Shown here piece by piece: positions 7,956 through 16,232 of a stretch of 50,804 nt of DNA (position 1 is the stretch's first letter; the number at the start of each line of letters is the position of its first letter). The position numbers and the translations under genes were made by a program. This DNA comes from Deltaproteobacteria bacterium. GTDB taxonomy: Bacteria > Myxococcota_A > Polyangia > Nannocystales > Nannocystaceae. Under the pieces are notes generated by a model. The model had not been told where the DNA came from, did no database searches, and saw only the letters and a program-made list of their open reading frames with translations. Location: assembly GCA_003696955.1 (NCBI GenBank), contig RFGU01000028.1, positions 1 through 50,804 of the forward strand, read 5' to 3'.

Positions 7956-9275
7956 TCAGCGGGGGCCGGACCAGCGCGCCGCCCGTCGCCTTGCGGCCTC
8001 GGCCACGTCGAGCAACTCGACGGCCTCGGCCGGAAACCCGGCTTCTCGGAGCGCTTCGGGGGTGAGGTCGACGAGGCGCGCGCCCCGAGCCCGTTGTTCG
8101 GCCACGAGCCGACCCACCCGGCGATAGGCGTCGCGGAACGGTACGCCGGCGGCCACGAGACATTCGGTCAGGTCCGTGGCGATGGCATCGCCGCGTTCGA
8201 GGGCGCGGCGGCATGCGGCCTCGTCGGGGGCCACGTGTCCGAGGGCGAGCGCGATCATGTCGAGGGCATCGCGCGTGCCTCTGACCGCGCGAAACACGAT
8301 CTCCTTGTCGTGTTGCAGATCCCGGTGGTAGCCGGTGCCGAGGCCGTGGAGCAGCGCAGCCAGGGCCGCGACGTCCCCGAGGCGCAGGGCGGCGTGGCCC
8401 CGCACGAGTTCGAAGAGGTCGGGGTTGCGCTTGTGGGGCATCATCGAAGACCCGCAGGCGATGGCGCCGTCGAGGGTCCACAGGCCGTCGGAGACGAATT
8501 CCACCATGTCGGCGGCAAAGCGGCTGATATGGGACGAGATGCGGTGGCAGGCGAAGGTGAGCAGCTGCGCGGCATCCCGCGATCCCACGGCGTCGATGGG
8601 GTTGTCCGGCCCCCGCTCGAAGCCGAGGTGTCGGGCGACCTCGTCTGTGTCGAGGGGCAGGGTCGTGCCGGCGATGGCGCCGGCGCCGAGGGGGCAGGCA
8701 GCCAACTCGCCCCGTACGGTTCGCAGGAGGCCGAGGTCCCGTTCGAGTGGCAGAACGAGGGCGGCGTCGAGCCACGTGGGCACGAGCACGCCGATGGCGA
8801 CCTGGCGGTGGGTATAGGCGGGCATGGGTACCTCGGCGTGGCGCCCCGCGAGGTTCCGCGCCGCTTGCTGGACCTGCTCGATGCCGCGCTCGAGGTCGGC
8901 GGCGGCCCGGCGGCACCAGAGCGCGAAGTCGGTGGCGACCTGGTCGTTGCGGCTTCGGCCCGTGTGGAGCTTGTCGGCGACCGGACCGAGACGGTCCCGC
9001 AGGAGCTTCTCCACCGCCATGTGGACGTCCTCCTCGGTCGGGAGGTCGAGGGTGCCGTCTGCGGCCTCGCGGGCGATGGCGGCGAGGCCCGCGTCGAGGC
9101 GGTCGGCCTCCTCGTCGGTGAGCAGCCCGGCACGACGTAGCCGCGCTACGTGGGCGCGGCTCCCTTCGATGTCCTCGGCGATGAGGTGCCGATCCACCGG
9201 AAGCGAGGTCTGCCAGGCGAGGAAGGACGGATCGAGGGCTCCGCCCGTGGCGTCGGTGCGAGCGATGGAGGTCAC
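7956..9275 (-). CDS. argH: argininosuccinate lyase
   Basis: Splits argininosuccinate into arginine and fumarate, the last step of arginine synthesis. The product is 439 residues from GTG 9275, slightly shorter than the usual 455-465. Motifs visible are HTGRSRNDQVATD, PAYTHRQVA, GAGAIAGTTLPLD and the fumarase/aspartase-superfamily signature loop GSSMMPHKRNPD carrying the catalytic serine. In most ASLs that loop reads GSSxMPQKxNPD and the middle motif PAYTHLQ; here His replaces Gln and Arg replaces Leu. Upstream of the GTG, TACCCC is spaced 7 nt away, similar to other starts in the window. The open frame beyond it is Arg-rich non-coding sequence. Confidence 0.93.
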   Translation of the reverse strand: MTSIARTDATGGALDPSFLAWQTSLPVDRHLIAEDIEGSRAHVARLRRAGLLTDEEADRLDAGLAAIAREAADGTLDLPTEEDVHMAVEKLLRDRLGPVADKLHTGRSRNDQVATDFALWCRRAAADLERGIEQVQQAARNLAGRHAEVPMPAYTHRQVAIGVLVPTWLDAALVLPLERDLGLLRTVRGELAACPLGAGAIAGTTLPLDTDEVARHLGFERGPDNPIDAVGSRDAAQLLTFACHRISSHISRFAADMVEFVSDGLWTLDGAIACGSSMMPHKRNPDLFELVRGHAALRLGDVAALAALLHGLGTGYHRDLQHDKEIVFRAVRGTRDALDMIALALGHVAPDEAACRRALERGDAIATDLTECLVAAGVPFRDAYRRVGRLVAEQRARGARLVDLTPEALREAGFPAEAVELLDVAEAARRRAARWSGPR

Positions 9276-9334
9276 GACCGACGGGGTACCACGGTTGCGA
9301 CACGCGGGCGATGCCCGTGCATGGGTCTTGCAGC

Positions 9335-11224
9335 CTATCCCGTGGCGCCGGCGTCGGCCTCGCCGGCCACGAGTTCGAGGGCGCGATCGAGTTCCGTGCG
9401 AGAGAAGGGCTTGCGAAGGCACGGGACGTCCTCCGGCACGCCCTCGAAGTCGGAGACGCCCGAGATCAGCACGAACCGGCGGCCGAGGTCGGGATACCGC
9501 GTCGAGACCTCACGCCACAGGCCGATCCCGTCCATCCCCGGAAGCCCCACGTCGCTGATCACGGCGTCGAACGCCGGCCCTTGCTCGGCGAGAATCTCGA
9601 GGGCCGCCTCGGCCGAGGCAACGTCCGTCACCTCGCTCGTGCGCCGGAGCTGGCGGGCAAGGGCCCGACGCAGGAGTTCTTCGTCGTCCACGAGCAGGAG
9701 GCGCCGTCGCGCGGATGGCGGTGGGGTGGTTGCGGGCGCGGAGCCGGCGCGGCGCCACTTGCCGCCGCCGTCGTTCGACACGAACACCGAAAAGCGCGTC
9801 CATCCAGGCCGGCTGTCCACGGAGATGGTGCCCCCGTGGTCTTCGACGATCTCCCGGGAGATCCACAGGCCGAGCCCCGTGCCCCCCTCCTTGCCCGCGG
9901 TGACGAAGGGCTCGAAGACGTGGGCGAGCACGGCCGGTGCGATGCCCTTGCCATTGTCCTCGACCTCGACGACGTAACCGCCGCGCTCGGCATCTCCGCG
10001 GGCCCGGACGACGACCTGCGGCGAAGGCCGCCCGGCGGTGGCGTCGATGGCGTTGATCACCAGGTTCACGAAGACCTGGGAGAGGCGCCCCGGAAACCCG
10101 ACCGCGGGCGCAAGTGGCGGACAGTCGAGTCGAACGCGCAGACGGCCGCGGGCGTGGACGCCGGCGATGCGCACGGCCAGGTCGAGGACGTCCCTGGGAT
10201 CGTAGCTCGCCGGTTCGGCGCTCGCGCCGCCGAGGAAGCCGCGCAGATCCCGGATGATCGCCGCCATGCGGCGGGTGCCGACGAGCGCGTCGTCGAGCAT
10301 GTCGCCGACGGTTGCCTCCACCTCGCCGCCGAAGCGGGCCACGTCGTCCCGGGCCTGCTGGAGGTTGCTCATGACCCACGTCAGCGGGTTGTTCAGCTCG
10401 TGGGTCATGCTGGCGGCCAGGCGCCCCACGGCCACGAGGTGATCCCGCTGGACCGACCGCGCCATGTCCCGTTCCTCGCGGGTGACGTTGCGCAGGGTGA
10501 CCACGACGGCGTGGCGGTGCCGGGCGTGGGATCTGTGGGCCGAGACCGCCGCGCGCACCGGCTGGCCGGTGGGCGGCTCGACACGCATCCGCACCGGACC
10601 GACGGAGGGCTCGTCCGCAAGCTCGTCGAGCATGGCCGTGAGCCGATCGGCGTCGGCGTCGCTGACGAAGTCCGCGAGGGGGCGGCCCACGACCTCGGTC
10701 GCATCGGCGACCCCTACGAGGACCGCGAAGGCGACGTTGGCGTCGGCGATGCGGTGCCGTTCGTCGAGGAGGACGACGGCGTCGGTGGCATCTTCGAGCA
10801 GGTTGCGAAAGGCGTCCTCGGCCGCCGACAGCATGCGGGAGGCGTATCGGTCGGTGAAGTAACGATTGAAGGTATCGAGGGCCGTGCGAATCTGGGGCAA
10901 GAGACCTGGGCTCGGGGCCTTGCCCACGGCTTCGAGCGCTGCGACGATGCCGTCGACGGCGCAGCTTGCCGCCCACAGGGGGGCATGCATGGGAAAGTGC
11001 GTGGCGAAGCGCAGATCGGCGAGATCTTCGGCGAACGACCGCATCGGGGCCTCGTCCCCGCGTTCGAGGATCGCCACCATGCCGTCGAGGCAGCGCTGCA
11101 CGTTGCGGAGGGTCTCCTGCCGGGGCACCCGGGCGAACGGGGGCAGACGTCGCAAAGAGGCGTGCCAGGCGTCGACGACGACCTCACGCTGCGACCGCAG
11201 GAGTTCGAGGGCGTCGGCGGTCAT
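9335..11224 (-). CDS. hybrid sensor histidine kinase (helical sensor, PAS, HisKA, HATPase, receiver)
   Basis: A soluble 629-residue protein. Residues 1-150 are helical and resemble an RsbRD-type N-terminal sensor; about 155-265 is PAS-like; the dimerisation helix carries THELNNPL with phosphoacceptor His275. The ATPase domain shows NLVINAIDA (N box), DNGKGIAP (G1) and GTGLGLWIS (G2). After a linker near residue 520, a receiver domain contains LLLVDDEE, phosphoacceptor Asp558 in SDVGLPGMDG, and the switch Lys in RKPF. No membrane segment is seen, so it senses a cytoplasmic signal or partner. Its ATG overlaps the stop of the upstream alpha/beta hydrolase (ATGA), pointing to a functional pairing. 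Confidence 0.92.
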   Translation of the reverse strand: MTADALELLRSQREVVVDAWHASLRRLPPFARVPRQETLRNVQRCLDGMVAILERGDEAPMRSFAEDLADLRFATHFPMHAPLWAASCAVDGIVAALEAVGKAPSPGLLPQIRTALDTFNRYFTDRYASRMLSAAEDAFRNLLEDATDAVVLLDERHRIADANVAFAVLVGVADATEVVGRPLADFVSDADADRLTAMLDELADEPSVGPVRMRVEPPTGQPVRAAVSAHRSHARHRHAVVVTLRNVTREERDMARSVQRDHLVAVGRLAASMTHELNNPLTWVMSNLQQARDDVARFGGEVEATVGDMLDDALVGTRRMAAIIRDLRGFLGGASAEPASYDPRDVLDLAVRIAGVHARGRLRVRLDCPPLAPAVGFPGRLSQVFVNLVINAIDATAGRPSPQVVVRARGDAERGGYVVEVEDNGKGIAPAVLAHVFEPFVTAGKEGGTGLGLWISREIVEDHGGTISVDSRPGWTRFSVFVSNDGGGKWRRAGSAPATTPPPSARRRLLLVDDEELLRRALARQLRRTSEVTDVASAEAALEILAEQGPAFDAVISDVGLPGMDGIGLWREVSTRYPDLGRRFVLISGVSDFEGVPEDVPCLRKPFSRTELDRALELVAGEADAGATG

Positions 11225-11994
11225 GCCGTGCCTCCCTGGCCCGCGAGGACGGCCGAGACGAAGTCGGCGACCCGCCCGGGGGCCTCGGCCGGCACGTAAT
11301 GGCCGACGTCGTCCCACGTCTCGAAGGTTACGTCCTCGGCGAAGCGCTCGAAGGAGGCGCGAAGGAACGCCTTGGACAGATAGGGGTCGCGGGCACCGGC
11401 GACGACCGCCAACCGCCGCGTCTCGGGCGGGGCGGTCACGGGCGCGTGCGTGGAGGCGAAGATCGCGAGCTGCCGCAGCGCCGTCGTCACCGGAACGTCG
11501 TCGGCAACCGCAAGCAGAAGGTCGAGGACGTCCTCGCGCCCCACCTGAGGCGCGAGGAAGGCGCGCAGCCCTTCCCGTTCCTCACAGATCCGGGTGAATC
11601 GGGCGCGCACCTCCGTCGGCAGTGAAAGCCCGGTGGGCGGCACGGGCGCAAGGAGCACGAGGGCCCGTGGCGGCTCGGTGAGGCGGCGGGCGAGATGGGC
11701 CGCCACCAGGCCCCCGAGGGAGTGGCCCACCAGGACGGTGGGGGCGTTCCCGCTTGCGGCCACCTCGGCCAGCACGGCGTCCACCAGACCTTCGAGGGTC
11801 TTTGGAGCGTCCCGCAGGGTCGAACCCGCCCCCGGAAGGTCGACGGCGAGGTGCGTTGCGCGGTCCGTCCGGCGGCGGGTCTCGTCGACGGCGGCATCGA
11901 AGATGCGATGGGTCGCAAGCCAACCGTGGATCCACACGACCGAGTTCGGCTGCGACGATGACCCGGCGATCGAATCTCGCTCCCACGAAGCCAC
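11221..11994 (-). CDS. alpha/beta hydrolase
   Basis: A 257-residue hydrolase from GTG 11994. It has the oxyanion-hole region VVWIHGWLATHRIF, the nucleophile elbow GHSLGG, an acid candidate in GARDPYL and a catalytic His in DVGHYVPAEAP, so the triad is complete. The substrate is unknown; the family includes esterases, lactonases and menaquinone-pathway enzymes. An in-frame TTG at 12030 would give a 269-residue product, but the TTG lies in a -35-like TTGCGC, and an AAAAAT -10 sits 6 nt before GTG 11994, so I prefer the shorter form. It is co-transcribed with the hybrid kinase downstream. Confidence 0.8.
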   Translation of the reverse strand: MASWERDSIAGSSSQPNSVVWIHGWLATHRIFDAAVDETRRRTDRATHLAVDLPGAGSTLRDAPKTLEGLVDAVLAEVAASGNAPTVLVGHSLGGLVAAHLARRLTEPPRALVLLAPVPPTGLSLPTEVRARFTRICEEREGLRAFLAPQVGREDVLDLLLAVADDVPVTTALRQLAIFASTHAPVTAPPETRRLAVVAGARDPYLSKAFLRASFERFAEDVTFETWDDVGHYVPAEAPGRVADFVSAVLAGQGGTA

Positions 11995-12000
11995 GACGAG

Positions 12001-12030
12001 ATTTTTGCCCGCGTCCCCGCGGAGGCGCAA
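12001..12030 (-). promoter_or_regulatory. candidate promoter of the hydrolase / hybrid kinase operon
   Basis: TTGCGC, 18 bp, AAAAAT on the minus strand, with the -10 six nt before GTG 11994. The -10 lacks the first T but keeps the key A2 and T6. Confidence 0.38.
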
Positions 12031-12072
12031 GCGGCCGGCACGGCGAGCGTGGCAGGGGGGCCGTGCTGGAAC

Positions 12073-12396
12073 CTACGCGAGACCCGAGAAGTCGAAGTAC
12101 TTGCGCAGGTCCATGAGCTTCTTGGGGTCGTTGGTCTTGACCTTGCCGCGCGCGATATCGAGCGGTCCTGGCATCTTCCCCTTGAGCACCATCTTCTCGA
12201 AGAGTTCGGGGGTGGTCTTGAGCACGCAGTCGGCGGGCGTGTCGGGCTTTCCCGGGGTCACGGTGCAGCCGTCGGGGCCGAGTTGGAGGGTGAAGCGGTG
12301 GTCGCCGATGGAGAAGTAGTAGCGCCCGGCGGCGTCGGGCGCCGGCCGATAGCGGTCGGGGAGGGCGGCGAGGATCCGGTCGAGATCGAGGGGCAT
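12073..12396 (-). CDS. SCP2 sterol-binding domain protein
   Basis: A compact 107-residue single-domain protein. It begins MPLDLDRILAALPDRY and continues with the SCP2-fold pattern of strands (YYFSIGDHRFTLQL, GCTVTPGKPDTPADCVLKTT) and ends with the typical LFEKMVLKGKMPGPLDIARGKVKTNDP helix-loop and a C-terminal Leu-rich tail. SCP2-like proteins bind lipids or acyl-CoA in a hydrophobic tunnel; in bacteria the ligand is rarely known. TAGGGT at 12407-12412 lies 10 nt from the ATG with no Shine-Dalgarno. It is a stand-alone gene, tail-to-head with the hydrolase operon. Confidence 0.88.
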   Translation of the reverse strand: MPLDLDRILAALPDRYRPAPDAAGRYYFSIGDHRFTLQLGPDGCTVTPGKPDTPADCVLKTTPELFEKMVLKGKMPGPLDIARGKVKTNDPKKLMDLRKYFDFSGLA

Positions 12397-12406
12397 CGCA
12401 CCGGCG

Positions 12407-12435
12407 ACCCTACGCCGTGGGCGGGCTGCGGGAAA
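12407..12435 (-). promoter_or_regulatory. candidate promoter of the SCP2 gene
   Basis: TTTCCC, 17 bp, TAGGGT on the minus strand; the -10 ends 10 nt from ATG 12396. The -35 is weak. Confidence 0.35.
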
Positions 12436-12512
12436 GGGGGGCGCTCGGGCGGCCGGTGGTGCAAACCGCGCATCTGAACCGATCCGTGCTAGCTTCGTCC
12501 AAACCTGCCGAC

Positions 12513-12527
12513 GGCCCCGTAGGGGCC
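12513..12527 (+). other. hairpin in the probable 5' leader of the Cys-rich gene
   Basis: GGCCCC and GGGGCC form a perfect 6-bp stem with a GTA loop, 31 nt before the ATG. Possibly a translation-control or RNA-stability element; unproven. Confidence 0.3.
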
Positions 12528-12558
12528 CTTGCGTCCCAACCCTAGCCCGGAGTCTGCC

Positions 12559-13440
12559 ATGCACCTTCCTTCGTCGATTGCGCTGTCCCTTCCCGCCGCC
12601 TTCGCCGTCGCCATGCTCGGCGTCGTGCCCACCGCCCAGGCCGGGATCGATGCCTGCGGCGACATCCACGTCGAGGCCGATGCCCAGTGCGAGGTCCGCT
12701 TCGGCGCCGAGTGCCGCGCATCGTGCACGCCGATCTCCTTCGAGGCCGCGTGCGCCGCCGAGCTGACGGCCACCTGTGACGGCATGTGTACGGCCTCGGC
12801 CGACGTCACCTGCACCACGGACTGCAATCCCGGGTGTCTCGACACCTGCACCGCCGATCCGGGGAGCTTCGACTGTGCCGCATCGTGCTACGCCGACTGC
12901 GAGGCAAGTTGCGACGCAAGCTGCGCCGCGGCCGACAATCAAGGCGAATGCCGCGCGAGTTGCGAGGCCACGTGCGATGCCGACTGCGACGCAAGCTGCG
13001 ACGTGGTGCCGCCTTCTGCCCAGTGCGAAGAACAGTGCAACGCCTGTTGCGGAGGCACCTGCGAGGCCGAGGCGAACCTCGACTGCCAGATCGACTGCCA
13101 GGCGAACCTCTACGCCGACTGCAAGGCCCAGCTCCAGGGCGGCTGCGAGGCCGAGTGCGACAAGCCCGAAGGAGCCCTGTTCTGCGACGGACAGTACATC
13201 GACCACGACGGCAACCTCGCCGAGTGCGTCGATGCCCTGCGGGAGCTGCTCGGTATCGAGGTCAGCGGCTACGCCGAGGGCTCCTGCAGCGGCGGGAGTT
13301 GCTCCGGGGAGGCCGGCGGGACGTTGAGCTGCGGATCGACCATCGACCCGTCGGGCCGCGGGCGTCGCGCCGTGGTGTTCGGGGTGTTCGTGGTCCTCGC
13401 CGGGGCCGGGCTGAGAACCCGGCGCAAGTTGCGCGCGTGA
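12559..13440 (+). CDS. secreted Cys-rich protein with C-terminal membrane anchor
   Basis: A 293-residue protein from ATG 12559, with a clean signal peptide cleaved near PTAQA. Residues 25-200 are packed with cysteines in short degenerate units such as CEASCDASC, CRASCEATC and CDADCDASC, spaced every 3-4 residues. A less Cys-rich part follows (DGQYIDHDGNLAECVDALRE), then a CSGGSCSGEAGG segment. The C-terminus is a hydrophobic helix (AVVFGVFVVLAGAGL) ending in RTRRKLRA, the layout of a C-terminal sorting or anchoring signal like those of Myxococcales surface proteins, although it lacks a clear MYXO-CTERM core. A -10-like TAGCTT at 12490-12495 and a hairpin at 12513-12527 suggest a leader of about 57 nt. 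Function unknown. Confidence 0.85.
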   Translation: MHLPSSIALSLPAAFAVAMLGVVPTAQAGIDACGDIHVEADAQCEVRFGAECRASCTPISFEAACAAELTATCDGMCTASADVTCTTDCNPGCLDTCTADPGSFDCAASCYADCEASCDASCAAADNQGECRASCEATCDADCDASCDVVPPSAQCEEQCNACCGGTCEAEANLDCQIDCQANLYADCKAQLQGGCEAECDKPEGALFCDGQYIDHDGNLAECVDALRELLGIEVSGYAEGSCSGGSCSGEAGGTLSCGSTIDPSGRGRRAVVFGVFVVLAGAGLRTRRKLRA

Positions 13441-13445
13441 CGTGG

Positions 13446-13451
13446 TAGGCT
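13446..13451 (+). promoter_or_regulatory. -10-like element of the kinase gene
   Basis: TAGGCT seven nt before GTG 13459, matching the spacing seen at rnpB. No convincing -35 is visible. Confidence 0.4.
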
Positions 13452-13458
13452 GCGAGAC

Positions 13459-15318
13459 GTGGCCCGACACGGTCCCCCCGGCGGCGGCGCACCGCGACCC
13501 GACGATGGCGTCCGGGGCCACGTGGGCCATGCGCCCACGCTCTTGCCGGGGGCTGGGCGCCACGCCCCGCCGCCACCTGCGGTCGCGCCGTCCGAAGAGC
13601 CCACGGCGCTCGCCGTCCAGGCTCCCCTGCCGCCGGAGGTGCCGGCGGCAGGTTTGGTCCTGGACGGACGCTACAAGCTCGTCCGATGCATCGGCCGGGG
13701 CGGGATGGGGGAGGTATGGGAGGCCGTGCACATGGTCATCGGACGCAAGGTGGCGATCAAGCTGGTGACGCCCGAACGGGCGAGCACCGGAGACGCGGTG
13801 GTCATGGAGCGCTTCTTGCGAGAGGCGCAGGTGATCGCCGCGGTGGACCACGAGGCCGTCGTCGAGATCCTCGACTACGGCACGGCCCCGGGCTCACGCC
13901 CGTACTACGTCATGGAGCTGCTCGATGGGCGGACCCTGGCCGAGCGGGTCAAGCGCGAAGGTCCGCTGCCATGGACCGAGGCGTGCAGGCTGCTCGAGCA
14001 GGTGGCGTCGGGCCTCGCCGCCGTGCACGAGCGCGGCATCGTCCATCGCGATCTCAAGCCGGACAACATCTTCCTCGTGGCGGAACGCACCGGGGGCCTG
14101 CGCGCGAAGATCATCGACTTCGGGATCGCCAAGAGCAATGCCCTCGACCCGTCGGCCCGTACGTTCACCAAGACCGGCATGGTCTTCGGCACGCCGGCGT
14201 ACATGAGCCCCGAGCAGGCCCGGGGCGAGCGAGTGGATCTGCGGGCGGACGTGTACGCCCTCGGTTGCGTGGCGTTCCATGCGGTGACCGGACGCATGCC
14301 CTTTCCGGCCGAGAACGCGACCAAGATGCTCTTCCACCACCTCTTCACGGAGCCCGAGGCGCCCAGCGCGGTTCGGCCAAAGGCGCAGATCCCACGGTCC
14401 TTCGACGCCTGGGTGCTTCGGTGCATGCGCAAGGAGCCGCAGAACCGCTTTGCCACCATGCACGAGGCGATCGACGCGTTGCGGGTGGTGGCACCCGACG
14501 CGGCGTGCGTTCCGGTCCCCGCGGAGGCTTCCATGCCCATCGTGTTGGGAGAGGGCGGGGACGGGGCGGCCGGGCTCACCACGTCGTGGGGGAAGACCGC
14601 CGGCTCCGCGTCGGGGTCGTCCGTCCCCGCCGATGACGGGGATCCCCGCAGGGGCCGTGGGCACGCGGGTTGGGCGGTCGCGGCCGTGCTCGTGGCCGGG
14701 GCGCTCGCGACCGCCGGCTACGTGGGATGGAGCCGCACGGCGCGTCGAGCGGCCGCGAATCCGGCCCCCGCGCCGGCCGTGACGAACGAAATCGCCGCCC
14801 CTGCCGCACCGGCGGTCGGGGCGGGCGTCGCCGACGCTCCCGCCGACGGGCTCGCACGGGAGGAGCCGGATGCGCCGTCGGGGAACGCGGTGGCCGGGAC
14901 GACCGGGACGGTCGATGCGGGCGACCGGGCGACCGCGGTCGGCGACGCCGAGGATGGGGGCTCACCGAAGCCTCGGACCGACGGAACGTCGGCGCCGGCG
15001 ATCTCGGGTGAACGCGAGCGGCGGCAACCTCATCGCCCCGGGACGCGCGGCGCCCCGAGCCCGGCTCCGCCCGCGCCGCCCGAACTCGAGAGCTGGGATG
15101 ACGTCGAGGAGACGCCGCCCTCGGAGCAGGCCCCAGCCGGCGGCCCGGAGCATTCGGAGGCATCGCCCGAGCCGCCCCAGGCTCCCGAGGCGAAACCGGA
15201 CGCACCGTCCGAGCCCCTCGATGCACCGGCCAACCCGGCGCCGCCGCCCGAACCCGTCAAGAAGAAGCCGAACACGCGCTTCGACGGGGATCTCATCGAC
15301 CCGGGCTTCGGCGACTGA
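13459..15318 (+). CDS. membrane Ser/Thr protein kinase with Pro/Ala-rich C-terminal region
   Basis: A Hanks-type kinase of 619 residues. A Pro-rich N-terminus (1-65) leads to the kinase domain (about 70-350): glycine loop GRGGMGEV, ATP Lys101 in VAIK, catalytic loop HRDLKPDN (His196, Asp198), DFG at 220 and activation loop GTPAYMSPEQ. All catalytic residues are present, so it should be active. One membrane helix lies near 403-424, putting about 190 residues rich in Pro, Ala, Glu and Gly outside the membrane; no sensor domain is recognisable there. The GTG start is supported by TAGGCT seven nt upstream and by the absence of a better start. Myxobacteria have many such kinases. Confidence 0.93.
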   Translation: MARHGPPGGGAPRPDDGVRGHVGHAPTLLPGAGRHAPPPPAVAPSEEPTALAVQAPLPPEVPAAGLVLDGRYKLVRCIGRGGMGEVWEAVHMVIGRKVAIKLVTPERASTGDAVVMERFLREAQVIAAVDHEAVVEILDYGTAPGSRPYYVMELLDGRTLAERVKREGPLPWTEACRLLEQVASGLAAVHERGIVHRDLKPDNIFLVAERTGGLRAKIIDFGIAKSNALDPSARTFTKTGMVFGTPAYMSPEQARGERVDLRADVYALGCVAFHAVTGRMPFPAENATKMLFHHLFTEPEAPSAVRPKAQIPRSFDAWVLRCMRKEPQNRFATMHEAIDALRVVAPDAACVPVPAEASMPIVLGEGGDGAAGLTTSWGKTAGSASGSSVPADDGDPRRGRGHAGWAVAAVLVAGALATAGYVGWSRTARRAAANPAPAPAVTNEIAAPAAPAVGAGVADAPADGLAREEPDAPSGNAVAGTTGTVDAGDRATAVGDAEDGGSPKPRTDGTSAPAISGERERRQPHRPGTRGAPSPAPPAPPELESWDDVEETPPSEQAPAGGPEHSEASPEPPQAPEAKPDAPSEPLDAPANPAPPPEPVKKKPNTRFDGDLIDPGFGD

Positions 15319-15320
15319 GG

Positions 15321-15339
15321 GCCGGCGGGCGTCGCCGGC
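15321..15339. terminator. hairpin between convergent stop codons
   Basis: GCCGGC repeats around a 7-nt loop form a 6-bp stem that fills the 21-bp gap between the kinase and the unknown gene. It could act in both directions; there is no U-tract. Confidence 0.4.
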
Positions 15340-16146
15340 TCAGGTCACGCGGGGTGCCTGCGAAGCCGCCTCGCCCGCTGCGATGGCTACGGCGTCGTCC
15401 GGTAGGCGCCGCACGAACAACGCGTGACGAAGGGCGGCCCAGGGCGAGCGGGGCAGGCTGGCGAAGTAGCGCATGGCCCCGGGCAACGTGCCGAACACCC
15501 GTTCGGCCCGCGCAAACTCCGGATTTCGCACCACGTTCTCGCGGAGCATGGGTGCAACGTTGCGGTCCTTGCGGTAGGCCCGGACGTGGGCGAGCAGGCG
15601 CCGGTGATAGGTGGGATCTTCGACGATGGCACCGATGGACGCGGCGCGCGGATGCGTGCCGTCGAGCACGGCCTCGATCTGGCGCTCGAGTTCGTCGAGG
15701 CCATCTTCGAACGACTCGAGGAGTTGGTAGTCGTAGAGGGGGTTGGCGTGGACCACCTGCATGACGTGGCCGATGATCGCGTCGCGGGAGCTGTTGAAGC
15801 CCGTCGGGTCCACGACCGACGCCGGGTCGTCGAGGAAGCGCAGGAGCACGTGGAACCAAAAGCTGATGCCCTTGGAGCGGTAGTAGTCGTCCGCGCACGG
15901 CACGATGAAGAAGCGCATCATGTCGATGGCGCCGACCATGCGCTGGATCTTGGTGGGCCGGGCGTCGATGACCCCGCGCCGTTCGAGTCGGTCGAGCCGC
16001 TCTTCGACGCGGCGCCCCCCGTAGCCGCGAAGGGCCGAGGCAAGGCCGCGCAGCTTTCGCAGCAGCACGCCGGGACCGCCCGCAGCCCTGCGCACAAGCG
16101 CAAGAGGAGACTCGCGCAGTCGTGCCGTCTGTTCCACAGCGCCCAT
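15340..16146 (-). CDS. conserved-looking protein of unknown function
   Basis: A 268-residue protein, mostly helical and rich in Arg, with no signal peptide or membrane helix. Distinctive segments are a TKIQRMVGAIDMMRFFIVP run near residue 65, DDYYRSKGISFWFHVLLRFL near 90, and a repeated DPTYHRRLLAHVRAYRKDRN-like segment near 190. I do not recognise a family. ATG 16146 was chosen over an upstream in-frame start because a promoter (TTGCGG, 16 bp, TACGTT) ends 7 nt before it, and the upstream in-frame start would lie inside that promoter. The gene is monocistronic and divergent from the persulfide dioxygenase gene, sharing an 86-bp intergenic region. Confidence 0.82.
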   Translation of the reverse strand: MGAVEQTARLRESPLALVRRAAGGPGVLLRKLRGLASALRGYGGRRVEERLDRLERRGVIDARPTKIQRMVGAIDMMRFFIVPCADDYYRSKGISFWFHVLLRFLDDPASVVDPTGFNSSRDAIIGHVMQVVHANPLYDYQLLESFEDGLDELERQIEAVLDGTHPRAASIGAIVEDPTYHRRLLAHVRAYRKDRNVAPMLRENVVRNPEFARAERVFGTLPGAMRYFASLPRSPWAALRHALFVRRLPDDAVAIAAGEAASQAPRVT

Positions 16147-16153
16147 CGACTTC

Positions 16154-16181
16154 AACGTAGCGTCGATTCGGCCGGCCGCAA
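16154..16181 (-). promoter_or_regulatory. sigma70-like promoter of the unknown gene, leaderless
   Basis: TTGCGG (16181-16176), 16-bp spacer, TACGTT (16159-16154), then 7 nt to ATG 16146. The predicted transcript starts at or next to the A of the ATG. Confidence 0.55.
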
Positions 16182-16232
16182 TGGAGCAGGGGCGCAAAAA
16201 TCAGCCGTCGAATTCGGTACGGTGGTGCCGCC

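Noticed and set aside
12072-13851. 592-codon minus-strand frame containing the SCP2 gene
   Set aside because: Only the last 107 residues match SCP2; the rest is antisense to the Cys-rich and kinase genes.
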